Below are positions 33,681-44,239 of a stretch of 64,000 nt of DNA, one piece after another. The DNA is taken from assembly GCA_036346275.1 (NCBI GenBank), contig CM070722.1, positions 28,481,336 through 28,545,335 on the forward strand. Direction: 5' to 3'. The position numbers and the translations under genes are program-made. Source of the DNA: Otatea glauca (lineage: Eukaryota; Streptophyta; Magnoliopsida; Poales; Poaceae). Each line of letters starts with the position of its first letter. Within the stretch, counting starts at the first letter, position 1. The notes beneath the pieces are model-generated. The model had not been told where the DNA came from. It made no database searches and saw only the letters and a list, made by a program, of their open reading frames with translations.

Positions 33681-33950
33681 GGACGTCTGATCGAACTTTT
33701 TTTCTCGGACGTGTCGGCGCAACATTTTTTTTCAACGTCTGCAATTTTTTTTTCACGCGCACATTTCTACTGTTATCGAAGGAAAATGTTGCACGCGTAG
33801 GAAGAAAATATTGCACGTATGGGAAGAAAATGTTGCAACGATCCAGTCGACATTTCTACTGTTGTCGAAGGAAAATATTGCACGCGTAGGAAAAAAAATG
33901 TTTCACATATGTAGAAAAAATATTGTAGCGTTCGGAAAAATTAGACGTCT
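33681..33950. repeat. Short repeat-rich element with imperfect inverted ends
   Basis: The left end GGACGTCTGAT (33,681) and the right end ATTAGACGTCTG (33,940) form an imperfect inverted repeat. Between them the motif GAAAATRTTGCACGCGTAGG recurs about five times (from 33,781), and ACATTTCTACTGTTRTCGAAGG occurs twice (about 33,761 and 33,850). Possibly a MITE or fragment; no target duplication established. Confidence 0.35.
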
Positions 33951-34584
33951 GTTTATAAGTCATTTCATAAAAAAAACCTTTCTAGAACTTAGACGAAATA
34001 ACCATTGGAGCCAAATTGACCCACTACGCGTGGCCTCACACGGACCAAACCATTGGAACCCTAATTTAATCAACCCATGCATGTTGGAGAGTGAGCTCCC
34101 CAGTTGGTTCAAGTTTGTCTAATCTAATTTTATATATCAGGGGAGCATAGTTTATTAGGGCTTAACAGTGATTACAAGTTAATCATACACTTAATCGACA
34201 ATTATTTCCCGTGCCAAAATTTGCCATTTGACGTACTGGCGAATAGGTCTTTGCCCTTGACGGTAGGCTTATGCTGTCTTGACACTTGTCCCCTCAAGTT
34301 GGGCTAGCTAGCTAAGACGAAAATGTCTTATCGCCCTTGGCAACATTTCCCTACCTTAGGGAACTAAAACACCGATCAAATATTTTTCTCCAAACAAGAC
34401 GTAGAGTTATATTGTCACGGTAATATATACGTTGTCAAGGATAATGCACTTACCAATAGTGATTTGAATCCCATCCTCTATAAGAATCTAATTAAATTAA
34501 GTCCTAACAGGCCAATGAACTGCGTTTTTTTTTCCGTTCGCATGACTAGCGTGTCCTATATCTCCGATCTCACTTATTTGTAAT
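33951..34584. other. Intergenic, no gene recognised
   Basis: AT-rich sequence with no convincing open frame, repeat or RNA gene. Confidence 0.35.
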
Positions 34585-34790
34585 TACTTCCTCTGTTTCT
34601 GAGTAGATGTCATTCTATAATATTACACCTATCAAGACATATTATCTCTCTGGATTAAATCACTTATTGCTCTTTGGATATTGTGTCTTATTTTAGCCTA
34701 TAGTAGATTATGGCATTGGAAATAGCTAAAAGGAATAAGGATGGAAAAAAAAGGTAAAAGTCACGTTAAAATTATAGAATGATAAGTATT
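34585..34790. mobile_element. Degenerate Stowaway-like MITE, right end lost
   Basis: TACTTCCTCTGTTTCTGAG at 34,585 is the usual opening of a grass Stowaway MITE, followed by CATTCTATAAT. The inverted partner ATTATAGAATG occurs at 34,771-34,781, but the outermost part is missing and runs straight into the first unit of the tandem repeat at 34,779. Confidence 0.5.
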
Positions 34791-35195
34791 TAAAAAAATT
34801 GAAAAATAATATGTACTCATAAGCAAAAACAAAAAGTACGCATGTATCCAGAGGTTTCAAACATAAGAACCCACGACACATGATAGTTGCTGCCATGCTC
34901 GATGTAAAAGTTTTGTAAAAATGATAAGTATTTCGAATTTTTTTTAAAATAATATGTACTCATAAACAAAAAAAAAGTACGCTTGTATCCAGAGATTTCA
35001 GACATAAGAACCCACGACACATGGTAGTTGCTGCCATGCTCGATGTAAAAGTTTTGTAAAATGATAAGTATTTAGAAAAATTTTGTAATAATATGTACTC
35101 GTAAACAAAAAAAAGTACGCTTGTATCCAGAGAATTCAGACATAAGAAGCCACGACGCATGGTAGTTGCTGCCATGCTCGATGCACAAGTTTTAC
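34779..35195. repeat. Three tandem copies of a 140-bp unit
   Basis: Units start with ATGATAAGTATTT at 34,779, 34,921 and 35,061. Each contains ATAATATGTACTC, AAAGTACGC, TGTATCCAGAG, CATAAGAACCCACGAC and TGCTGCCATGCTCGATG. Minus-strand frames across the array repeat themselves and are not genes. Confidence 0.9.
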
Positions 35196-36691
35196 ATCAA
35201 TGGCGCCTTGAATTCCGATAGGCTGTTAATTATTAATTTGCAGCACTAAACAATTGGTGTGCTGTACTGTAGTGTGTTCAAGTCAAAAGGGAGTGTCTGC
35301 CTGCATGCATCAGTGCATGCGTCAATAGCACCCCGGGGAAACCACCCCCCAAGTTGTGCTTCTTCATGTGGTCTTCATGTCGTCCTGTGCCCGAATCTTG
35401 AGGCAGCAACATCCTCTAGGCTCTCGGTCAATCAACGTACGTATATCACTGATTGTTATTGTTTTCTCACCTGGCATACCACTAATTATTGTCGAATATA
35501 CTAATGATCCCTCAAATATCACATGGATATATCGATCTGGAACCTGATAAGCGGATATCACAAGATATATTCATGGTATGGTTCTAACTCCTTTTTCGTA
35601 ACTATGTAGTATGGGTGCCTAGTATATATATATATGGCATGGCATGGCACTGGTGCACGTGCGTCTGTATTTAATCTACGAAATTTACATATATTTTTAC
35701 CACCGGCCACGGCTCAGTTTACAATTAGTGGGAGTGAGAAAATTGAAAATGAGATTTTTTTTTCTCCCCTAGCAGATACTATATATTTGTATTGGATCTT
35801 GGACGAATGGAGTAATATTTACAGTGGAAATATAATTGTATTCCTTATATAACTATAACAACTCTCGTATATATACGATTAACCGCCCATCAAAACCAAA
35901 AGTGTAATTTTTTCTCTTTTTTCCTCTAACTAATGTTGGAATTTCTAGCCCTTTAAAGTAAACGTGGTAGCTTTCTTTTCCTTTGCTTTTAATAATATAA
36001 TAGTTACATCACTAATTATGACCAATCATCTCTATTTCACTGAATAGCAACTAATTATTGCTAATGAGTAACAAAACCACCTTAATGCCCACTAATGCTA
36101 CTCTCTCAAAGCTGGGAGAATTCGCGAACACAGGCAGCACCACGCCATCGTTTTCGCGGAAGGACCCAGAAATTCCAAAAATTGCGTTTAGGCTCTCTCA
36201 TCAGCTCTTTTGGAAAAAACTCTCGTGGTTCCGTAAATTCGCATCTATTTCTAGATCAAGCCCTTTTGTAAAAATATCTTCGTGGTTCCAGAAAATTGTA
36301 TCTAGACCTGGACCACGACCTTTTACAAAAAATTCCTCATGGTTTCAAAAATTACGTCTTGCCCCGGACCAAAATTCGCTCGAGGTGGCGTAGGGTGCGG
36401 CTCTACCTAGTTATTACTGACCTCGAACAACAAGCATTAATCGAACTTGCATGGAGAGGTGCAACGTGGAAAGCCGAACCTTGCTATTCAGGGTATCAAG
36501 AAATGTTTCCACATGTTACTCATCCTGGATCTACATAAACCATCTTCCAACCAAACATATGGATCATTCAACATCCTGCAATTGTATGTAGGAATCCCTC
36601 CAACTACATGTCTCGTCGCCAACCTTTGTATAGCACAACTGATGTGGTGTTTTGATTCCTTGGTTAACGATGAGATTTTGATTCTACCGAC
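35196..36691. other. Intergenic, with a second Helitron-like fragment at 36,100-36,412
   Basis: 35,196-36,090 holds nothing I can name. From 36,100 to about 36,400 the sequence repeats units like AAATTCCAAAAATTGCGTTTAG and GTGGTTCCAGAAAATTGTATC, alike in form to the array at 32.5-32.9 kb, and it ends near CTACCTAGTTA (about 36,407), a CTAG|T Helitron-type end. No 5' end was identified. The frames at 36,447-36,895 run into the hAT-like element and show no domain. Confidence 0.35.
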
Positions 36692-37572
36692 TAAGGGTGA
36701 AAATGGAAACAGAATTTTTGACTGTTTCGGAGAAAAACAGAAACTGAAGCTTTTTTTCGGAAACGGAAAATGTCGGTACGGAAATGAAAACGGAATTTTT
36801 TTGACGGAAACGAGAGAGCCATTTCCGTTGGAAACAGAATCGGAATCGGAAATTCCGTATAAGTAAAACTGGAAATTCTGTCGGAAACTTGGCAAAAAAA
36901 GGAGAATGGAGAATTTACATTTATTTTCGAATTAAAATAATTTCAAAAATACAAATGGCTTTATAGAAAATATCAAATAGAGTTCAAAAATTCTGAAAAA
37001 AAAACTCACAAATACTTTGGAACATTTTGAACCTTGAAAAATTATTTCTAGTATAATTTTGGCTTCATTTTTTATGAATAATTTAATTATATAAATCTGA
37101 AAAATAGCAAAATGGCATTTATAAACTCCAGAAAATCCAGGATAAATCTTAGAAAATCATAAATGAACATTGAACAATAATATGCAAATTTTAGGGTATT
37201 ACATCTTTATAGTTGGAGGAGCAAGAGGATATCGATGATAATGACATGACAAATAGCGAACCTTCAACTAACAAACTTAAGAAAAAACTTTCTAGTGATA
37301 CCGGTGAACATAACATTGTTCTTATATCCGCCTTTGAGGTGGAATGAGTTACATTGTTTTTGCGGTCATGTATATTGTGATCATGTACTACGTTCTTGTG
37401 GAATTTTCCACTTTTGTTTTCGTATCCTCTCCGTTCCGCATCCGTTTCTGTCATTATTCATTTTCATATCCATTTCCGGGGTTTTCGATTTCGTTTCCGT
37501 TACTAGTAAAAGATATGGAAACAGAAATGGAACTACCATTTACCGACCGTTTCCATTCCGTTTTCATCACTA
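36692..37572. mobile_element. Non-autonomous hAT-like element, 881 bp, with 8-bp target duplication
   Basis: Bounded by CTACCGAC on both sides (36,684-36,691 and 37,573-37,580). The ends are imperfect inverted repeats: TAAGGGTGAAAATGGAAAC on the left, and TAGTGATGAAAACGGAAT when the right end is read inwards. The end sections are rich in GGAAACGGAA-like motifs in inverted orientation. Eight-base duplications and short inverted ends are the hAT mark. No transposase. It lies 1.2 kb upstream of the LAZY/DRO1-like gene. Confidence 0.7.
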
Positions 37573-37580
37573 CTACCGAC

Positions 37581-38745
37581 CGAGGGTTAGGATGGTTATT
37601 TGCATATATTTTTTCATTATGTTTCAGAATTTCTATATGTAATCTATGAGTTGCGAGCCTGAAGATGATAAGCTAGTCAATCGTGGCGGATCCAGGATAA
37701 AAATTTAGGAGGTGCTAAACTCCAATCTTCTTAGCTGGCTTAAAACTTCCATGGCACGGTAGCGCCTCACAGTGGGTAGGGGTTGCTAAGGGGTACCTAT
37801 GGTTTCGTTGGGGTGGGGTGTGCTCTAGCCCCCTTGACCCTCTGCTCATTCTACCACTATTCTCAAGAGAAGAAAAACTATATGTCTCTTCAGAGTATTT
37901 AAACTTCTTAAGCTTAATCTGTTTTGCGGCTTAAGCTTATACGCTTCCAAATGGAGAATGTATCTTAAACTCGCTAGTAGCTGCTAGCCTTAGGATAAAT
38001 AAACCACTTGTAAATATTGTCGGAATTTGAACATGCTTTTTTTTACAAAAGGATTGATTATTTCTTAAGTTGTAAAAAAACAAGTTGGTGATAATGCAGT
38101 CAGAAAAAAATGCTCATTTCCCTAGTTCCTAGATGATTTCTTGTTTATTTGCAAGCAGAAAAAATTACTCCTCTGATATATTTTTTTGTGAAAATTACTC
38201 CTCTAATTTCTTCCTCATCTGTACAGTTATTGTTGATTGGGAAAAACACGGAACCACTTCCATAGGTAGTTCTTTACAGATGACACACAAATAGGCTTTG
38301 AACTTCCACCTATATATTCTAACACATCCATGGTAAAAATAATGAAGTAGACATGGGTTTTCTTGAACTCGAATCTAATCTGACTCATACATTCGTCTCT
38401 ATACCAGACTGAAAGTACGGGCAGGACACAACTTGTCCATCAAATTGCCAATACAGTGCTGCTCAAGCATGCAAGTCTTGAGCTATTTAATCATCCTTCC
38501 CGGGGTAGGGGAGGGGATCCAAGTCTGACAGGCTAGTAGCTACTCACCCGAAACTGTCTACTGATCACCAACTCAAGAAGGTTTGTGGACCTGCAAAGCT
38601 AGCCATTGACATTGCTCATTGGCTCCCCATTGCATTCTTTTGTACTTCTCAATCTTGCCATTAGATTGCTACATTATATTGCTCAAGCCTCAAGGTCACT
38701 TCAGGTGAATCTAAGCTCACAGTTCCTTGGAAAGAGACATCACTC
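37581..38745 (+). promoter_or_regulatory. Upstream region of the LAZY/DRO1-like gene
   Basis: No other gene fits between the hAT-like element and the first exon. 37,680-37,860 resembles a common grass repeat (GGCGGATCCAGG...CCCCCTTGACCC). Two auxin-response-type hexamers occur: TGTCTC at 37,883-37,888, and its complement GAGACA at 38,734-38,739, seven bases before the ATG. Rice DRO1 is reported to be repressed by auxin through such elements, but hexamers are frequent by chance. I could not place a TATA box or start site with confidence. Confidence 0.3.
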
Positions 38746-39883
38746 ATGGGGGTAAGTACGCTTTCACTAATTGCACCGCTCATGGCCGCTTTTAATCCTT
38801 GAATTTTAATTGTACAGTACAATGTAGCTTACAATTCTGTTTGTTTTTGTTGTCTGCACTGTGCAGATCATCAACTGGGTGCAGAGCAGATTCAATGGGA
38901 AAACGGAGACGAAAAGATTCGATCTAGGTGTTGCGGTCCATGAGAGATGCCAAGGTGTTCCTGAGGAGATCAAGCATCTCAACAACAAGCAAGAATGGCC
39001 TCGTCAGGCCGGTCTCCTCTCCATCGGCACGTTCGGGATCGACGAGCCTCCGCCGCCGGAAGGAGGCCGCGCGTCGACGCATGACCTGCCGGAGTTCACC
39101 ATTGAGGAGGTCAAGAAGCTCCAGGACGCGCTGGTGAAGCTCCTCCGCCGCGCCAGGTCCAAGTCCAGCGCCCGCCGCCGCGAGTCCGAGGCCGGCGGCG
39201 CGGACAGCCTGCCGCTGGAAAGGTTCCTCAACTGCCCGTCCAGCCTCGAGGTGGACAGGAGAGTTCAGCGGAAGCGCGAGGAAGGCGACGCCGACGGCGA
39301 GAACGGCTACATGTCACCCAACACCAAGATCATACTGACCAAGGCAAGGGACCTGCTGATCAACACCAGCAGCAACAGAGGCACTGGCATCAAGAACAGG
39401 TCCTTAAAGTTCCTACTCAAGAAGATGTTCGTCTGCAATGGCGGCTTCGAGCCGGCTCCGAGCTTGAAGGATCCGGTGGAATCAAGGATGGAGAAGGTAT
39501 GCTTGTGTGTGCATATGACAGGTCAGGTGTAATCGAGCTCAATGCAGCTATGTCTCTAATTGTTCTGTGAACTTATTCTCTTGATAGTTTATCCGGACGG
39601 TGCTCGGGAAGAAGATCAACGTCCGGCCGAGTAACGCCGCGGCAGCGAGGAACTACTTCCTGGAGACGCAAGGCGATCATCGTCGCCGCGAAGAGGAGGA
39701 CGAGGAGGAGGAGAAGGCGGAGGATAGCTGCAGGTGGGAGTGGGACAGAACAGATTCTGAATGTAAGTAGTCAGTCCACCAGGCATGCCCTTCGAAGTGT
39801 AACACTTACATCAGTGCAGGGCAATCTCAGAGTTTCCAGGGCTGAATAGAATTTTTTTTTCAGTCATTGTTCTGGAGATATGA
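38746..39883 (+). CDS. qSOR1-like: LAZY/DRO1-family (IGT) gravitropism protein, qSOR1/DRL type, four coding exons
   Basis: Coding exons 38,746-38,751, 38,867-39,496, 39,588-39,762 and 39,864-39,883; together 831 nt, 276 residues, all junctions in phase. Exon 1 is just ATGGGG before GTAAGT. Exon 2 opens IINWVQSRFNGK (motif I), carries the IGT-type motif GLLSIGTFGI at residues 51-60, a Leu-rich helix at about 81-97, and LKFLLKKMFVCNGGF at about 182-196. Exon 3 starts FIRTVLGKKI and has an acidic run (EEEDEEEE). The exon 3 donor (GAAT|GTAAGT) joins a 20-nt exon to give SEFIVLEI and TGA, the EAR-like C-terminal motif of LAZY/DRO proteins. Family members set root or shoot growth angle downstream of gravity sensing, acting with RLD proteins at the membrane to redirect auxin flow. 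No lesion seen. The nearest rice relative (DRO1, qSOR1 or DRL2) needs a tree; neighbours favour qSOR1. Confidence 0.9.
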
Positions 39884-40985
39884 AGGGGAGATAGGACTGC
39901 ACACACACCTCCTCCCCCTCGAGTAAGGGACGAAGGGGGCATGAAAGCAGCGAGGGCTTTGACAAGCACAACGAAGGACTCAGCAACAGCCAGAAAGGGG
40001 TGGCAGGCCCGCTCCCGTCGACCCCCTCCAGCAACCCGGAGGAGGGACCGTCGAAGGGCATATTGCCTTGGGAGAGGCCAAGGCGGGCATGCATCACGGC
40101 GCACAAGGGCTAGCGCTAGGAGGAGGAAAAAAACACTACATGGCCCCTAGGGCCTTTGTAGGGATATAGACGTAAGCTCGCCCACTAGCCATGCGAGACA
40201 ATATAAATAGCCTTTGACTCGTATACCAGAGGAGGCAGAGTAAAATTTTCAATAAAGAAGATATTTTTTTTTATCGACCGTAACATTCACCTAGTCTACA
40301 CCCTGCACACCTAGCGGCCAGGGTTATCCCCCTCGTCGGGGGAAATACAGAGGCCATTCACCTTTTCTTAATGTTTGGCCTGTAGCCACAGCAGTAATGG
40401 AACTACTGAGCTATCAACAATTATTCACAGCGGTGACATAAAAAACGATGATATAACGCAGATGTAATTAAAGAATCATAATTGAATAAATGAACAGCTC
40501 AAGTGGTAATATAAAGCAAAGCTAACATTCATATCAGGTATTTCACAATGTTCCATATCATATGAGAATCTTGCAATTTTACCAAAATAAAACATCGCGA
40601 TAAAACGATCCTATTAAACTTTAACGACCGTTAAACCAAATTAACGACCTAATAAAACAGATAAACATTGATATATCTATAAACATAATAATAATAATAA
40701 TGAGACTTCTACCATCTTATTTTAACGGCCTTTTACAGGGTTTAGAGCACCGCGTGCCTTCTCTAAAGCCAATGTATACATCCATTTTGCTGTATATAAC
40801 CTCTCAAATCTTCTGAGGTGAGAAGAATTTCAATCAGCATTAAAAGGGCGATCATATTATATGGTTCACAACGATTTCATGTGGCCTCGCTCATGGTGCG
40901 AGTGATAAAACTAGAGCTAGACGTACAGAAATTGTACGCCAGCGTTGGTACTTGTGACGTACGCGCTGTGGCCAAAGAGGAAAGA
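39884..40985. other. 3' flank of the LAZY/DRO1-like gene, LTR-like in part
   Basis: 39,884-40,290 begins as 3' UTR and then has retrotransposon-LTR-like features (AATAAAGAAG at about 40,251, then ATCGACCGTAACA at about 40,275-40,287). A TG...CA boundary with a target duplication was not found. Frames at 39,811-40,150 overlap on both strands and carry no domain. An (ATA)n run lies at about 40,686. No gene. Confidence 0.35.
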
Positions 40986-42090
40986 CAACCTGTTAGACGT
41001 ACACGAATGTTGGATTCGAAAACCGCAAAAACCGTCCGTACCGTTTCGGTAGAAAAAGCGAAACCGCTCGGTTGTTAAGTTCAAATTTAAATTCAAAAAA
41101 TTTAAAAAAATTAAAAATAAGTATCCAAAAATTCCGTAAAATTAGTATTAATAGCTTTTATGACCTCTGGTGTGAATATTTTTTTGAAAAAAACGAAGTT
41201 TGGAAACGTTTTTGAGACATTCAAAATGTAGAAATTAGAAGTATGTTTAGTAGCAATATTTGTTCAAGTATGTCAAGTAGCAATATTTACTTCAACATAT
41301 TTTAGTAACGATATTTGTTCAATTATATTTAGTAGCAATATTTGTTCAAGTATGTCAAATAGCAATATTTACTTAAACATATTTTAGTAATAATATTTGT
41401 TCAATTATATTTAGTAGCAATATTTATCCAAGTATGTCAATTAGCAATATTTGTTGAAGTATGTCAAGTAGCAGTACTTATTCAATTATGTCAAGTAGCA
41501 ATATTTGTTGAAGTATATATAGTAGTAATGGAAGGTGTTGAAATGTAAATGGTGTTGGTATGTAAATGTCATTATGTGATTGCCTATTTTTGCACTTGTT
41601 GGTTTGATATATGAGTAGTATTGAAATGAAAGATTATTTGTTAATATATTATTGCTAAATGCTTACTTTACAACTTGCAATTATCTAAAATATAGCAAAC
41701 GTCATGTCAAATTTTTTTTCATATTTAGAAAAGTTCGTGCCAGAATTTTTTCGTGTTTTTCCATACTTTTTTTATATATTTCTTACATTTTTCCTATTTT
41801 TTGGACCTTCAGTGGTTTTTACAAATTTTACAAAAAAAATTTGTAATTTTTTCCTTCAATTTTTTCATTTTTTTCCAATTCTCACCGGTTTTTGACGATT
41901 TTCGCCAACCGCTCGAAATTTAAGCATTTTCGAGCGGTTTTCGTCCATTTCGTTCGAAATTCAATTGCCGGTTTGACCAGATTTCAAATTCAATTGACTT
42001 TCCAAACCATTCGGTTTTGAGCGAATTTCAAGCGGTTTTCGATACCGCCGAATCGTCGAAATCCGAGTTCAAGACGGTTTTGTTAACCTG
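40986..42090. repeat. Repeat-rich block with GAAAACCG-type borders and a 27-32-bp tandem array
   Basis: The left part (41,015-41,080) and right part (41,885-42,085) are rich in CGAAAACCG/CGGTTTTCG motifs in inverted orientation, in the style of the hAT-like element at 52.4-53.5 kb. Between them, at 41,248-41,530, about ten copies of AGTAGCAATATTTGTTCAAG-like units follow one another. I could not fix ends or a target duplication. Confidence 0.4.
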
Positions 42091-43910
42091 ATCCCGAGCA
42101 CAGTCGTGATAGCAAAGAAGCCTCTGGCAAATCAGCAAATGCCAATGCAACTTATTTTTTACCCTAGACATGTCGTGGCCAAATGTGCCCAAAATGGCTC
42201 ACAAAATAATCTAGAGGTTACCAGAATACCATATAGTTGCAGTCCAGTTAAAAAGGCACTTTGCTACGCTCCATCTATTTTAAAAAACTTGAAGCTTGCA
42301 ATCAAAAGTTTTGGTTTCGTAAATATTTGGAACTTCATACTCGATAGTCCAGAACAGAGTTCCACTGCAACACCAATAGGGTGTTCTTTCTGAGCTTTAC
42401 TTGACATGTAGACCCAATCTACAAGTCATCGTCCTAGATAAAAGCTTTCTACATTGCTGTAGCGGAGGTGTACACATGCTGTATATGTTTTACCTCAGGA
42501 AATTCGCATAGCCGATAAGGAAACTGCCATCTGACTAGGAAAAATATGGCGAAACATTGTGTTGCAGAAACCAAAATAGGCTTCACTGCTTCAGATTTTA
42601 GGATTCTGATTTCAACCCCATTTGTGAGATCGAAGGCATCAGGGTGTTGAATATAATGCGATACAAGCTGAAAGGTTTCCAAAATTTACATTTACAGAAC
42701 AAAATAACAGCATGTGCTAGAAAAGGGATAAATCAAGCAAAGAATCACAACCAACCAACCAAATTGTCTCAGGTAGTAAATGTGGCCAGGTTCAACATTA
42801 GAGCCAGCTAGGGTCCGAAGACAAAACATATGTGATGAGCATTGTAAAAACAGGGATGAAAACTTGCAGATGGAATGATAGTAAATTCTCCGCTTAACCT
42901 CGCATCCCTCAAGATCCAGTTTTTTGCAGCAAAATCAACACATCAGTTTTGCGGCTAAAGAGTGAAAAGCTTAAGCCTAGAGAGGAATATCAATCCAAGA
43001 GTTCTATTTAAAATCCAGATAAGTAGGGCACAAGAATCTGGTACTCAACCTAAAAAGTTTAAGAGATACAAATAAGTAACTTGATTAACCAATCGGATAG
43101 TAATTATTATATCATATAAGATCAGTAATCAAGAAACAATGGCACAGTGCATGATTGAATAAAAATAGGGTATAGCAGGTTGCAGGGTTCCAAAACCAGA
43201 TAGTGGGCACCTATCACCAGGAACTGTTTAAAATCAGTATTGGTTGGTAAAAGGCTGCTGATCCAACTGGACTGCACAAGCCTCCCTATCACGAGGATGG
43301 TTTAGTGGAGTTTTGAGGTTATTTACAGACATTTCAAAGGAATCATGTACTCGATGTGCATATTCAAGTAATTTCAAACAAAGCACAACAGCGTCATAAT
43401 TAAAAGGGCCTTATAAAACTATTGCTCAGCCAAGTACTGGCCATATCAATCAGTTGCCAGATAAGTTTGGCCCATCAGGAGGTTTCCTGGTCACCTTTGG
43501 CCTAGCTTGAGCTTCTCCAATAAACCAGCTTATGTGTGGTTTCAGCTTTTAAGTCCCAAATGACATCTGGTGGCTTTAAGGCCTGTTGTGCCTAGCTTCA
43601 GCCTTGAAGCTGCATCTAAGCAAAACATGTGGAAGCTTCCTGAGTACTGGTACTGGAAGCTCTAAGCCCACTCAGTACTGAATGCCCCAAATAAGCTTCA
43701 AGACAGTGAGAAGGGCTTCTAGAGCTTATAAGCTGAAGCCCCAAAAATAAGCTAACTTATGGGAGAAGCTTTAGCTCAGTCAAATAGGCATTAGTTGTAT
43801 GGGGCCTTATAATGGAAACAGGGCTCATAATTCTCAAATAAACGCCGAAATGATCCCCTTGTTTGGACAAACATGCTAATAATCTATAGCTCATGTGAAC
43901 TGAGTCCATT
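42091..43910. other. Intergenic, one weak exon-like segment on the minus strand
   Basis: On the minus strand, about 42,495-42,669 is bounded by a good acceptor (CCTTTCAG) and donor (CCTGAG|GTAAAA) and is open for 58 codons, reading for example LVSHYIQHPDAFDL. I do not recognise it, see no matching neighbour exon with confidence, and give it low weight. The rest is non-coding. Confidence 0.2.
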
Positions 43911-44232
43911 CCCAACCATATGGTAACTGGCCAGGAAACACTAGCTGAATAGCATTCACAAATCAAAACAATCTAGAACTGATTTTATGAACACATGTAG
44001 GTTTAATATGTTACTACACTTCGACCAAGAAAAAGTTTTGCTTACTCCAAGCGAACAAAAAGTATACCAAGTTTGTTCCCAACCATAAGGTAACTGGCCA
44101 GGACACAATAGCTAAATAGCATCCACAAATCAAAACCAGTCTAGAACTGATTTTATGAACCCATGTAGGTTTAATATGTTACTACACTTGGCCAAGAAAA
44201 TGTTTTGCTTACTCCAAGCGAACAATCGGTGT
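43911..44232. repeat. Tandem duplication of 167 bp
   Basis: CCCAACCATA begins at 43,911 and again at 44,078. The copies share GTAACTGGCCAGGA, CTAGAACTGATTTTATGAAC, GTAGGTTTAATATGTTACTA and TTGCTTACTCCAAGCGAACA. The second copy is cut off by the TIR element at 44,240. Confidence 0.9.
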
Positions 44233-44239
44233 ATCCATG

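Noticed and set aside
39497..39532. Continuation of LAZY/DRO1-like exon 2 to a stop at 39,532
   Set aside because: Intron read-through; splicing at 39,496 leads to the family motif FIRTVLGKKI.
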